The notes under the pieces: model-generated
Told to the model about the DNA's origin: nothing
The model's input: the letters and a program-made list of their open reading frames with translations, nothing else
Databases searched by the model: none
In this document: positions 23,914 to 32,203 of the stretch, piece after piece
How positions within the stretch are numbered: position 1 is the first letter of the stretch
Layout of the letters: each line of letters begins with the position of its first letter
Assembly (NCBI RefSeq): GCF_017876155.1
Contig: NZ_JAGINP010000001.1
Coordinates: forward strand, 186,001-250,000
Direction of reading: 5' to 3'
DNA: 64,000 nucleotides
Source of the DNA: Azospirillum rugosum
GTDB taxonomy: Bacteria; Pseudomonadota; Alphaproteobacteria; Azospirillales; Azospirillaceae
Made by a program: the position numbers and the translations under genes

Positions 23914-24924
23914 ATGCTGGGGCTGAGCCGTCGTCACCACTACAACTATCCCCGGGTGCAGATGGAGGACGGTCGCGGCCGGTCCGCGGACAAGCCGTCC
24001 GACATCCCGAAGGCCGGCTGGAAGGACATCCTCTGGCGCACCTGGGAGCAGCAGGGCAAGGACAACATCTCCATCGTCGCGGCGGGCGTCGCCTATTACG
24101 CCCTGTTCGCGATTTTTCCGGCCATCGCGGCGCTGGTCTCCATCTACGGCCTCCTCCTCGACCCGGCGGGCGTGGAGCGGCAGATCGGCCTGCTGGCCGA
24201 CTTCCTGCCGCCCGATGCCCTGAAGGTGCTGAGCGACCAGGCGCACAGCGTCGCCACGGCGCCCCGCCAGGGCCTGGGCTTCGGCGTCCTGTTCGGCTTC
24301 GCGCTGACGCTGTGGAGCGCGTCTCGCGGCACCAACTCGCTGATCACCGCGCTGAACATCGCCTACGGCGAGGAGGAACGGCGCAGCTTCTTCCGGCTGG
24401 CGCTGATCTCCCTGGGGCTGACCATCGCCGGGCTGCTGTTCCTCATCGTCACGCTGGGCCTGATTGTGGCGGTTCCCGCCGTGATCAACCTGCTGGGCCT
24501 TCAGGACACCGTGATCGGCTGGGTCGCCAGCCTGGCGCGATGGCCGATCCTGGCGGTGGCGATCATGTTCGTGCTGGCGGTGCTGTACCGCTACGGCCCC
24601 GACCGGCGCGAGCCGAAATGGCGCTGGGTCAGCTGGGGATCGGCGGCCGCGACGATTCTGTGGATCCTCGCTTCGGTCGGCTTCTCGCTCTACGTCTCGC
24701 ACTTCGGCAGCTACAACCAGACCTATGGGTCGGTCGGGGCGGGCGTCGTGCTGCTTCTGTGGTTCAACCTGACGTCCTACGTCATCCTGATGGGCGCCGA
24801 GTTGAACGCGGAGATCGAGCACCAGACCGCCCGCGACACCACCGACCAGGAAGGGCGCGGCGAGAAGCCGCTGGGCACCCGCGACGCCTACGTCGCCGAC
24901 ACGGTGGGCCGGCGCCGCGCGTAG
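23914..24924 (+). CDS. YihY/BrkB-family membrane protein
   Basis: 336 residues with six hydrophobic segments and the family hallmark VAAGVAYYALFAIFPAIAAL near residue 55. Later come LWSASRGTNSLITALNIAYG and the C-terminal GSYNQTYGSVGAGVVLLLWF / YVILMGAELNAE. These proteins resemble transporters of unknown substrate; the old RNase BN label is wrong for this family. The N-terminal 30 residues carry a His/Tyr-rich stretch (RRHHYNYP) not seen in most members. Twelve bases after the DUF3618 gene, probably in the same operon. Confidence 0.92.
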   Translation: MLGLSRRHHYNYPRVQMEDGRGRSADKPSDIPKAGWKDILWRTWEQQGKDNISIVAAGVAYYALFAIFPAIAALVSIYGLLLDPAGVERQIGLLADFLPPDALKVLSDQAHSVATAPRQGLGFGVLFGFALTLWSASRGTNSLITALNIAYGEEERRSFFRLALISLGLTIAGLLFLIVTLGLIVAVPAVINLLGLQDTVIGWVASLARWPILAVAIMFVLAVLYRYGPDRREPKWRWVSWGSAAATILWILASVGFSLYVSHFGSYNQTYGSVGAGVVLLLWFNLTSYVILMGAELNAEIEHQTARDTTDQEGRGEKPLGTRDAYVADTVGRRRA

Positions 24925-24928
24925 CCGC

Positions 24929-25915
24929 TCAGTTGGGTGCGCTGCAACGCTGGATGATGGTGTCGACCTGGGCCTGGGCGCGACTGTTCAGCCGGTCGTT
25001 GATGAAGTCGGTCCACAGGTCGGACCGGCCCAGGCCCTCGGTCACGCAGCGGCAGCGGGCGGTGCATTGCGCCGGCTCAATGCCGCTGTTCGCGCAGGTG
25101 GCGGTGCAGGACTCCAGGAAGTTTCGGACGTCCAGCGGCTCCACGCCGACGCCAAGCGCCACCAGCGACAGGGTGCCGAACAGCATGGGCTGGTGGATCA
25201 GATAGATGGCGAGGCTGTGCCGGCCCGCCCAGGCAAATCCGCGGCCGACACGTGTCCGGGGCGAGCCCGCGGGCCGCGGGCGCCACAGGCGGCCCAGCGC
25301 GATCCCGAACAGCACCGCGCCGAACCAGGGAAACAGCGGCACATAGTCGTTCGACTCCGGCTCGAACGTCATCAGCCCGACCCAGCGCAGCGTCGGGGTG
25401 TCGAACAGGGGCAGGGCGACGGTCTCGCCGACGGCGACCACCGCCACCCCCAGCGCGAGCGTCACCGGCCAGGGCAGCCGTAGGAAGGCCAGGCCCAGCA
25501 CGCTCGCCACGGCGATGTGGTGAAGCACGCCGAAGAAGATCGGGCTGTCGGGGAACATGACGAAGGACACCGCCGACACACCCGCCGCCGCGAGCACCAG
25601 CAGCAGGAGCCGGCGCGCGAAGCGCCGCCGGTCGAGCCCGCGGTCGGTCGCCAGCACGAGGCTGACGCCGGCCAGAAGCAGGAAGCTGCCGAGGATCAGG
25701 GTCCGCGCGGCCAGCCACAGCGGGTCGTCCAACAGGTCGAACCGCGCCAGCCCGAGGAAGTTCAGGTCCCAGGAGCCGTGATAGATCGCCATGGCGAGCA
25801 GTGCTGTGCCGCGCGCGACATCGACGGCGCCGAGCCTGCTGGCGCCATTCGTGGGCGCATGGAAGGACGAAGGGAGCATGGCGCGTTTCTGACGCATCGG
25901 CGGCCGCCTGTCCAT
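24929..25915 (-). CDS. DUF1624/heparan-glucosaminide acetyltransferase-like membrane protein with Cys-rich tail
   Basis: About 328 residues. The N-terminal RLGAVDVARGTALLAMAIYHGSWD, with its Asp and His, is the typical DUF1624 (OpgC/HGSNAT-like acyltransferase) opening. Eight or so TM segments follow (e.g. LLLLVLAAAGVSAVSFVMFP), then SLAIYLIHQPMLFG. The C-terminal tail is unusual, with six Cys in CTATCANSGIEPAQCTARCRC followed by a charged helix ending IIQRCSAPN, perhaps disulfide-bonded in the periplasm. Start at ATG 25915 is uncertain (25897 and 25879 also possible). It begins 21 bases after the stop of the DMT gene, so they form an operon. Confidence 0.75.
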   Translation of the reverse strand: MDRRPPMRQKRAMLPSSFHAPTNGASRLGAVDVARGTALLAMAIYHGSWDLNFLGLARFDLLDDPLWLAARTLILGSFLLLAGVSLVLATDRGLDRRRFARRLLLLVLAAAGVSAVSFVMFPDSPIFFGVLHHIAVASVLGLAFLRLPWPVTLALGVAVVAVGETVALPLFDTPTLRWVGLMTFEPESNDYVPLFPWFGAVLFGIALGRLWRPRPAGSPRTRVGRGFAWAGRHSLAIYLIHQPMLFGTLSLVALGVGVEPLDVRNFLESCTATCANSGIEPAQCTARCRCVTEGLGRSDLWTDFINDRLNSRAQAQVDTIIQRCSAPN

Positions 25916-25935
25916 CGAGCCTGCGTCAGGGTGGC

Positions 25936-26883
25936 TCAGTCGTCCCCGCCCGGGCCGGCGGACGGCGGGGTCAGGGGGCGGCGCTTGCGCGTTTCCCGGT
26001 GCAGGATGTAGAGGCCGCTCGCCGCGACCACCGAGGCGCCGAGCGCCATGTGCGAGGACGGCACGTCGCTCCACAGCAGCCAGCCGAAGATCACGGCCCA
26101 GAGCAGAGAGGCGTAGTTGAAGGGGGCGATCACCGCCGCCGGGGCCAGGGAATAAGCCCGCGTCATGAACAGCTGCGCGCCGCCGCCCAGCAGCCCGGTT
26201 CCGACAAGGATGGCGAAATCCGTCAGGTTGGCCGGCGTGACCCAGACGAAGGGCAGGGCGAAGGCGGTCAGGATCGTCGTGATCAACGTGAAGTAGAAGA
26301 CGATGGTGTTGGGCGGCTCCGTCGCGCTGAGCTGCCGGATGGCGATCATCGCGAAGGACTGCGTGAAGGCCGCGCCAAGCCCGACGAAGGCACCGAGGTG
26401 GAGCAGCATCTCCCCGCTCGGCCGCACGATGATCAGCACGCCGATGAAGCCGACGAGCACGGCGCTCCAGCGGTGCAGGCCGACCTTCTCCCCCAGGAAG
26501 GGGACCGACAGCGCGGTCAGGAACAGCGGCGCGGAGAAGTTCAGCGCCACCGCGTCAGCCAACGGCATCAGATGGAACGACCAGAAGGTCAGCGACATCG
26601 ACGACAGGCCGATGACGGAGCGCCAGACATGCCCCCACGGCCGCTCGGTGCGCAGCCCCGCCCCCCAGCCGCGCTGCAGCGTGATTGCCAGCGCGACCGG
26701 AATAAGGGCGAAGGCGTTGCGGAAGAAGGTCACCTCGGGCACGGGGTACCGCTCGGTGCCGATCTTGATCAGCACGTTCATCATGGAGAACAGGAACACC
26801 GAGCCCAGCATCATCGTGATGCCGAGCGGCGTGTTGTCCACGCGGGTGTGCGTGCGGGCGGGGGAGAGGGATGGGGCGGACAC
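25936..26883 (-). CDS. DMT-family (EamA) transporter
   Basis: 315 residues and ten TM helices in two EamA repeats, the build of drug/metabolite exporters. The first repeat holds FRNAFALIPVALAI and the second LGAAFTQSFAMIAIRQLS through PFNYASLLWAVIFGWLLW. Substrate unknown. A Lys/Arg-rich C-terminus (HRETRKRRPLTPP) faces the cytoplasm. First gene of a two-gene operon with the acyltransferase-like protein; another DMT protein is at 60149. Confidence 0.9.
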   Translation of the reverse strand: MSAPSLSPARTHTRVDNTPLGITMMLGSVFLFSMMNVLIKIGTERYPVPEVTFFRNAFALIPVALAITLQRGWGAGLRTERPWGHVWRSVIGLSSMSLTFWSFHLMPLADAVALNFSAPLFLTALSVPFLGEKVGLHRWSAVLVGFIGVLIIVRPSGEMLLHLGAFVGLGAAFTQSFAMIAIRQLSATEPPNTIVFYFTLITTILTAFALPFVWVTPANLTDFAILVGTGLLGGGAQLFMTRAYSLAPAAVIAPFNYASLLWAVIFGWLLWSDVPSSHMALGASVVAASGLYILHRETRKRRPLTPPSAGPGGDD

Positions 26884-26994
26884 CCCCGGATGCTACCAAA
26901 GCGAAACCACCCGCGTCACGGTGTCGCGACACGGGCGGTCATGCCCTGGCGGAATGGCCGGAATGCGGCAGTCCCGTTTGCCGGACTGGTGCAA

Positions 26995-27561
26995 TCAGCG
27001 TTGTTGCAGCATCTCCGCGATTTCCGCCTCGGCACGCAGCCAGTGGTCCATCTCCCGGCCGTCGGGCCGGCCTTCGCGCTCCCAGATCTCGTAGGCGCGC
27101 TCCTGCACCATGCGGTTCTGCTGGCCGCGCAGCAGGCCTTCCGCGATGTGCATGTTGATGCGCGACAGCGACACCAGCTTCGCCGCCTCGATGGAGCCCG
27201 TGGTCGCTTCCATGGTGGTGGTGGACACGTACTGCGCCAGGTTGCGCAGATTGGCCTTCACCGCCGGCTCCAGCGTGTTCTCCTCGTTCTGGAGCACCGT
27301 CTTGATGGCGACCCAGAGGCGCAGGTTGTGGTCGAGCGCGATGTTGGCCTTTTCCGGCGTGTCGGCTTCCACCAGCAGGCTGGCGGCGTGCAGCAGCGCG
27401 ACGGCGTCCTGCTCGATCATCGTGAAGTTGGTCTGCAGGACGATCTCGGCACCGGTGTCGGTGGCGATCGTCTCGGCGGTTTCGGGCGACGTGATGGTGT
27501 CGGCAGCGTTCGCGGTTGTCGCGGTGGCGGTCTTCGCGGTGGCGGTCTTGCGCTTGGCCAT
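26995..27561 (-). CDS. FlaF-like domain fused to DUF2934, CtrA-box controlled
   Basis: 188 residues. An Ala/Thr/Lys-rich N-terminus (1-40) precedes a helical region at 45-147 (DHNLRLWVAIKTVLQNEENT, LRNLAQYVSTTTM, SRINMHIAEGLL). This closely follows the pattern of FlaF, the regulator of flagellin synthesis in alphaproteobacteria (NRRLW…, LW…, EINR.IM.GL). It ends in a DUF2934 motif at 150-184 (RAYEIWEREGRPDGREMDHW). The combination is unusual: FlaF proteins are normally ~110 residues and stand alone. A perfect CtrA box lies about 50 bases upstream on the same strand. I infer a motility or development factor. Start at ATG 27561 (MAKRK) rather than the upstream 27594. Confidence 0.65.
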   Translation of the reverse strand: MAKRKTATAKTATATTANAADTITSPETAETIATDTGAEIVLQTNFTMIEQDAVALLHAASLLVEADTPEKANIALDHNLRLWVAIKTVLQNEENTLEPAVKANLRNLAQYVSTTTMEATTGSIEAAKLVSLSRINMHIAEGLLRGQQNRMVQERAYEIWEREGRPDGREMDHWLRAEAEIAEMLQQR

Positions 27562-27608
27562 GGTCGGGTCCCCGGGCAGATGTACCAGGGCCAATAGATC
27601 GGTGTGTT

Positions 27609-27624
27609 GTTAACAACCGGTTAA
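27609..27624 (-). promoter_or_regulatory. Perfect CtrA box
   Basis: Read on the minus strand, TTAA-ccggttg-TTAAC matches the CtrA consensus TTAA-N7-TTAAC exactly. It lies 48-63 bases upstream of the FlaF-like gene start, where a CtrA-activated -35 would be. Confidence 0.6.
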
Positions 27625-27725
27625 GACTAGAATTTTCGGGGCTGCTGTTCAGCCTCCGCGACAGAGGAGCGGCGCGGTGATTCGGTGATGTTTGTGCTGC
27701 AGTGCGAAAATGCTCCGGCCCGCGA

Positions 27726-28295
27726 TCACTGTCCGGCCAGTGCGCCGAAGGGCAGGCGGTAGTAAAGACCGAACACATTGTTGGTCGACGCGTTCGAGTC
27801 CGGGGTCGAACCGGTGCTGTCGATTCGGCTGTAGCCGAGGCTGAAGCGCGACTTGTTCTCGAACTGGTAGCCGAGTTCGAGCTGGGAGCGGAACTCCACA
27901 GTCGAACCGGTTTCGCGGGTCGTGCGGTTCGCACGCGGCAGGGTGCCGGCGCCGATGCTCGGCGTGAACACGAAGGATCCCAGCGGCACGTCGATCAGCA
28001 CGCCGCCCATCCCGTGCAGGCTGCCGTCCACCGACGGGCTGCCCATCGACACCCAGGGCCGGATGTCGGCGTAGGGCTCCAGCTTGGGCAGCAGGGACGA
28101 TCCGATCCGCACTTTGCTGTGAAGGTCGGACACCGTGGTTTCGGGAACGTCGCCGGTCACATAGGCCAGCGCGCCGATCTTCCAGTTGCCGATGCGGTCG
28201 CCGGGCGCAGTCGCGTCCTGGGCATGTGCCGGCAGGGCGAGCGCAAGGCCCGCGGCCACGACCATCACAGGGAAACCCCGGGAAACCCTGCCCAC
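27726..28295 (-). CDS. PagL-like outer-membrane beta-barrel without the catalytic residues
   Basis: 189 residues. A signal peptide (VMVVAAGLALALPAHA, cut before QDATAPG) and amphipathic beta strands ending in a C-terminal YYRLPFG give a small outer-membrane barrel of the acyloxyacyl hydrolase/PagL (lipid A deacylase) type. The end region ELGYQFENKSRFSLGYSRID aligns with the family's ELGYRFENGSRI…NHMSNA. The catalytic His is Arg157 and the Ser is Asp159, so deacylase activity is doubtful. I chose GTG 28295 because AGGAG lies 9 bases before it and the signal peptide is then normal; upstream ATG 28352 is less likely. Confidence 0.7.
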   Translation of the reverse strand: MGRVSRGFPVMVVAAGLALALPAHAQDATAPGDRIGNWKIGALAYVTGDVPETTVSDLHSKVRIGSSLLPKLEPYADIRPWVSMGSPSVDGSLHGMGGVLIDVPLGSFVFTPSIGAGTLPRANRTTRETGSTVEFRSQLELGYQFENKSRFSLGYSRIDSTGSTPDSNASTNNVFGLYYRLPFGALAGQ

Positions 28296-28609
28296 GGCGC
28301 CACACTCCTGCTTGCCCGTTACCCAGACGAAACCACCGGAGACGAAAACCATCGGACTCTACCACGCCCGAACTTGTCACTGCTGTGTCATTACGGGCGC
28401 GCGTTCCGCGTTTGCAAGCGCCTTTCGGTGCTACCTCCCTGATGTCGTTTCGCAATGGCCCCACGTCAATAGGGGAGGCGTGCCCCTGTTCACCCTCGCA
28501 ATTGCGGAGTGGGGTTAGCACCGATGGAGCGACGGGACGCGACGCATGGACGCGCCGCCGGACCGGGCGAACCTGCCCCGCGGGCACCGGCCCGTGTTAG
28601 GCTTCGGCC
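28296..28609. other. 314-bp divergent intergenic region
   Basis: Separates the PagL-like gene from the kinase fusion and must carry two promoters. No convincing box was found. A CtrA or EcfG motif is absent. Confidence 0.4.
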
Positions 28610-30175
28610 ATGCAGCACGCACAGCCCGATCCGGTGCAACGGAAGGTGGCCGCCTTTCTCGGCGATCCGCGCAGCCACGGCGGCGCGGCCGTGGAGCGCG
28701 TGGACACGCACGCCGCCATGGTGTTCCTGGCCGGCGACCGCGCGTACAAGCTGAAACGCGCGGTGCGCTATCCCTACCTGGACTTTTCCACCGTGGAGCG
28801 GCGGCACGCCGCCTGCGTGGCGGAACTGGCGCTCAACCGCCGCACGGCGCCGACCCTCTATCTCGGGGTCGCGCCGGTGCTGCGCCGCGCCGGTGGGCTG
28901 GCGCTCGGCGGAGACGGCACAGCGCCAACCGACCAAGCATTGGACTGGGTCGTCGTCATGCGCCGCTTCCCGGCCGACGCCCTCCTGGAGCGGATGGCCG
29001 AGCGCAGCGCGCTGACCGACGACCTGATGCGCGCCCTGGCCGACGCGGTGGCCGCCTTCCACCAGGCCGCCGAGCGCCGCACGGACGGCGGCGGGGCGAC
29101 GGCCATGCGCGCGGTCGTCGACGGGAACCTGCGCGAGCTTCGCGAAAGCCCCGCCCTGTTCCCGCCCGACCGGGTGGAACGGCTCGCGTCCCGGTCGATC
29201 TCCGCCTTGGAACGCCTCGCGCCGCTGATGGAGGCGCGCCGGGCGAACGGCTTCGTGCGCCACGGCCACGGCGACCTGCACCTGCGCAACATCGTGCTCC
29301 TCGACGGACGGCCGACCCTGTTCGACGGGATCGAGTTCGACGAGTCCCTGGCGGTCATCGACGTTGTCTACGACTTGGCGTTCCTGCTGATGGACCTGGA
29401 GCAGCGGGGCCTGCGCATCCACGCCAACACCGTGCTGAACCGCTGGCTGGACGTCACCGGCGATCTGGACGGGCTGGCGCTCCTGCCGCTGTTCCTGTCG
29501 ATGCGCGCCGCCGTGCGGGCGAAGGTCGCCGCAGCGGCGGCCTGGCTGCGCGCCGACGAAGGCGCTGTGGCCAAAGGATCGGCGGCCAAGCTGGAGCGCG
29601 AGGCCGTCGACCATCTGGACTTCGCCATTCGCGCTTTGGACCCGGCCCCGCCGCGCCTGATCGCCGTCGGCGGGCTGAGCGGGACGGGAAAGTCGCGGCT
29701 CGCGCTGGGGCTCGCGCCCTGGGTGGGGCCCATGCCGGGGGCGGTGGTGCTGCGCTCCGACGTACGGCGCAAGCGCCTGTTCGGGGTGGCGGACACCGAC
29801 CGGTTGCCGGCGGAGGCCTACGACGCGGCGGTCACCCGGCGCGTCTACGCCATGCTGGTGGACGAGGCGCGGCGGGTGCTCGCCGCCGGCCACGCGGCGG
29901 TGGTGGACGCGGTCCACGCCAGGCCGGAGGAGCGCGCGGCCATCGCGGCGGCGGCGCGGGACTCACGCGTGCGGTTCGACGGCGTCTGGCTGGACGCGCC
30001 GCTGGAGACGCGCGTCGCCCGTGTGACATCTCGCCGCGGCGACGCCTCCGACGCCACGGCGGAGGTGGCGAAACACCAGGAATCCTACGACGTCGGCGCG
30101 ATCGATTGGCTGCGTGTGGACGCGGGCAGGGATGCGGGGGACGCGCTTGCGGCCGTGCGGGAAAGACTGGCGTAA
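28610..30175 (+). CDS. Aminoglycoside-phosphotransferase-like kinase fused to a P-loop kinase domain
   Basis: 521 residues, two modules. About 1-330 is an APH-type kinase-like domain: catalytic HGDLHLRN (with Asp) and FDGIEFDE…DVVYDLAFLLMDLE. About 340-515 is a P-loop domain with Walker A GGLSGTGKSRL, RSDVRRKRLFG, and VVDAVHARPEERAAI, like zeta-toxin/gluconate-kinase type small kinases. This fusion is a recognised bacterial family of unknown substrate. Both active sites look intact. It starts ATG 28610 and is followed 140 bases later by a universal stress protein gene, possibly sharing a transcript. Confidence 0.85.
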   Translation: MQHAQPDPVQRKVAAFLGDPRSHGGAAVERVDTHAAMVFLAGDRAYKLKRAVRYPYLDFSTVERRHAACVAELALNRRTAPTLYLGVAPVLRRAGGLALGGDGTAPTDQALDWVVVMRRFPADALLERMAERSALTDDLMRALADAVAAFHQAAERRTDGGGATAMRAVVDGNLRELRESPALFPPDRVERLASRSISALERLAPLMEARRANGFVRHGHGDLHLRNIVLLDGRPTLFDGIEFDESLAVIDVVYDLAFLLMDLEQRGLRIHANTVLNRWLDVTGDLDGLALLPLFLSMRAAVRAKVAAAAAWLRADEGAVAKGSAAKLEREAVDHLDFAIRALDPAPPRLIAVGGLSGTGKSRLALGLAPWVGPMPGAVVLRSDVRRKRLFGVADTDRLPAEAYDAAVTRRVYAMLVDEARRVLAAGHAAVVDAVHARPEERAAIAAAARDSRVRFDGVWLDAPLETRVARVTSRRGDASDATAEVAKHQESYDVGAIDWLRVDAGRDAGDALAAVRERLA

Positions 30176-30315
30176 TTCCAGGTGGGACGGGCGCTCCGCC
30201 GTCCGATGCGGTACACTGTCCGAAACACGGTCCTCGACGTCCGCAGGCGAAGGGCACGCGGCGCACCGAACCACCGTCCGACAAAGGGCCGGCGGAAACG
30301 GCCCGGGGGGAGATC

Positions 30316-31182
30316 ATGTCACTGAAGACGATTCTCGTGCCGCTGGCCGGCACCGACAGCGACCCGGCGGCGCTGAACGCCGCCATTCAGATCGCGCGGA
30401 ACTTCGATGCCCACGTCGATGCGCTGTTCGTGAAGCTCGACCCGCGGGACGCCGTCCCGATGCTGGGCGAAGGCATGTCGGGCGCCATGGTCGAGGAGAT
30501 CATGCGCGCTGCGGAAGGCGAGGCGAACGTCCACCTGCGCACCGCGCGCCGCACCTTCGACGCCGTCGTGCAGGAGGCCGGGATCGAGCTGCGCGACGTC
30601 CCCTCGGGCGTCGAAGGCCCGAGCGCCCGCTGGCGCGAGGTCGTCGGCCGGGTCGAGGACGTGGTGCCGCTGGAAGGGCGGCTTGCCGACCTGCTGGTCT
30701 TCGCCCACACCCGGCTGGACACCGACACCCAGGCCTACGCCACGGTCGAGACCGCGCTTCTCGGGGCCGCCCGGCCGATGCTTCTGGTGCCTGGCACTCT
30801 TCCGGACGCGATCGGCCGCACCATTACCGTCGCCTGGAACGGAAGCGCCGAATCCGCCCGCGCGATCGCCGGGGCGATGCCCTTCATCCGCAGCGCCGAC
30901 ACGGTCCATGTGCTGACCGCCGAAACCTCCCACACCGAGGCTGCGGCAGGTCGTCGCACGGTCGATTATCTGGCTTGGCACGGGGTTAACGTTCAGTTAA
31001 CTATATTGAAGCCGGGGTCGGAACCCGTCGGCCAGACCATCATCAACAAGGCCACGGACTTGGGCTCGGACCTCCTCGTCATGGGGGGATACGGGCACAG
31101 CCGGATGCGGGAAATGATCCTGGGTGGCGTGACCCGCTATGTTCTGAACCACGCTGGTCTGCCCGTGCTGATGGCCCACTGA
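30316..31182 (+). CDS. Tandem universal stress protein
   Basis: 288 residues, two UspA domains (about 1-145 and 155-288). The first starts MSLKTILVPLAGTDSDPAAL; the second starts TITVAWNGSAESARA and ends in the ATP-binding type motif MGGYGHSRMREMILGGVTR (G-x2-G-x9-G form). Start ATG 30316 has a ggggggaga site. In the second domain (30980-31010) the codons switch abruptly to AT-rich ones including TTA and ATA, and contain a perfect CtrA-like box; see findings. Usp proteins aid survival under stress and low oxygen; the direct role here is unknown. Confidence 0.9.
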   Translation: MSLKTILVPLAGTDSDPAALNAAIQIARNFDAHVDALFVKLDPRDAVPMLGEGMSGAMVEEIMRAAEGEANVHLRTARRTFDAVVQEAGIELRDVPSGVEGPSARWREVVGRVEDVVPLEGRLADLLVFAHTRLDTDTQAYATVETALLGAARPMLLVPGTLPDAIGRTITVAWNGSAESARAIAGAMPFIRSADTVHVLTAETSHTEAAAGRRTVDYLAWHGVNVQLTILKPGSEPVGQTIINKATDLGSDLLVMGGYGHSRMREMILGGVTRYVLNHAGLPVLMAH

Positions 31183-31351
31183 CCGGGCCGGAGTCCGGGA
31201 CGATCGCCGCGGTCGGATCGTCGGGCGGGAACGTCAACCCGACGCGCGGCGCTGTCTGCTGAAGGCGCCCTCCACGCCGGTGGTGAACAACCACAGGGCC
31301 GCTGCCGGACCTGATCCGACGGCGGCCCGGCAATCGGGAAGGGAACGCGCC

Positions 31352-31612
31352 ATGTTGACGATCGACGATTGCATCGCGCTGAGCGATCTGACCGAAGACG
31401 AGATCGACGCCATCGCGGAACACGAGCACCTGCCGGAAATGGTCGCGGTGGAGCTGGGCTGCTGCCTCGTGCACGCCGCCGATGGCCCGCGCCGGATTGC
31501 CCGCATCATCCGCGACGACATCGAAAACGCGCGCAGCCACGGCCAGCCCCGCCACGCCGACGAGCTGACGGTGGTCCTGGACGGGTTCGTGGCGCATCAC
31601 CCGGCGCTTTGA
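31352..31612 (+). CDS. Small conserved protein of unknown function
   Basis: 86 residues, mostly helical, soluble: LTIDDCIALSDLTEDEIDAI, AEHEHLPEMVAVELGCCLVH and HADELTVVLDGFVAHHP. Similar short proteins recur in Azospirillum-type genomes, from memory. A gaaggga ribosome site precedes ATG 31352. No TM, no known domain. The Cys-Cys pair and several His are conserved-looking but no metal site is obvious. It follows the universal stress gene by 169 bases. Confidence 0.65.
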   Translation: MLTIDDCIALSDLTEDEIDAIAEHEHLPEMVAVELGCCLVHAADGPRRIARIIRDDIENARSHGQPRHADELTVVLDGFVAHHPAL

Positions 31613-31760
31613 CGCCGCATTCGGGCAACGGCTTGGGGGGAAACCAGCCGGGGAAGGGGCAGGCGCCGGAACAACCGGGCCGCCCGCAAAGTTGGATGGG
31701 GAGGAAAACGCGGGGGGCGCGGGCGACGCGCTCCCCGTTTCTGCCGGAGGACAGCAACCC

Positions 31761-32120
31761 GTGCCGCTCAAGAAAATCCGCCTCGAACTGGCCCGCACCG
31801 CCGACCATCCGGAGGGAAGCGCCGACCACGGCTATGAGTTCACCGCCCCGCTGACCGCGGACGGCCATCTCGATCCCGAGGAATGGCGGACGCACAAGAC
31901 CGCCTGCACCGTCCACCGCTTCTGGCGCGGCGAGGACGACGAGACCGGCCACCTGATCCATCGTGGGAAGGGCTGGCTGTTCGACTACGACCAGGACGAC
32001 GTGGACGACGACGAGCCGATCTTCCGCTTCGACCGCCACACGCTGGTGGAGGGTGAATACATCTCCATCACCGAGCATGACGGTGTCCAGCGGCCGTTCC
32101 GCGTGGTGTCCGTGCGGTAA
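31761..32120 (+). CDS. Conserved hypothetical protein, acidic
   Basis: 119 residues starting with GTG 31761 (MPLKKIRLELARTADHPEGS), chosen because ggagg (31746-31750) is well placed. The protein is rich in Asp/Glu with beta-like segments (HGYEFTAPLTADGHLDPEEW, FDYDQDDVDDDEPIFRFD, YISITEHDGVQRPFRVVSV). It is a small soluble protein family found in alphaproteobacteria; function unknown. 149 bases after the previous gene. Confidence 0.65.
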   Translation: MPLKKIRLELARTADHPEGSADHGYEFTAPLTADGHLDPEEWRTHKTACTVHRFWRGEDDETGHLIHRGKGWLFDYDQDDVDDDEPIFRFDRHTLVEGEYISITEHDGVQRPFRVVSVR

Positions 32121-32203
32121 GGGCGCGGTCGGCGCCACCCCCCTGCGACAATCCGCCCGGACAGGACCGTTCGGCACGGCGGCGCTTCATATCGCCCGCG
32201 CGC

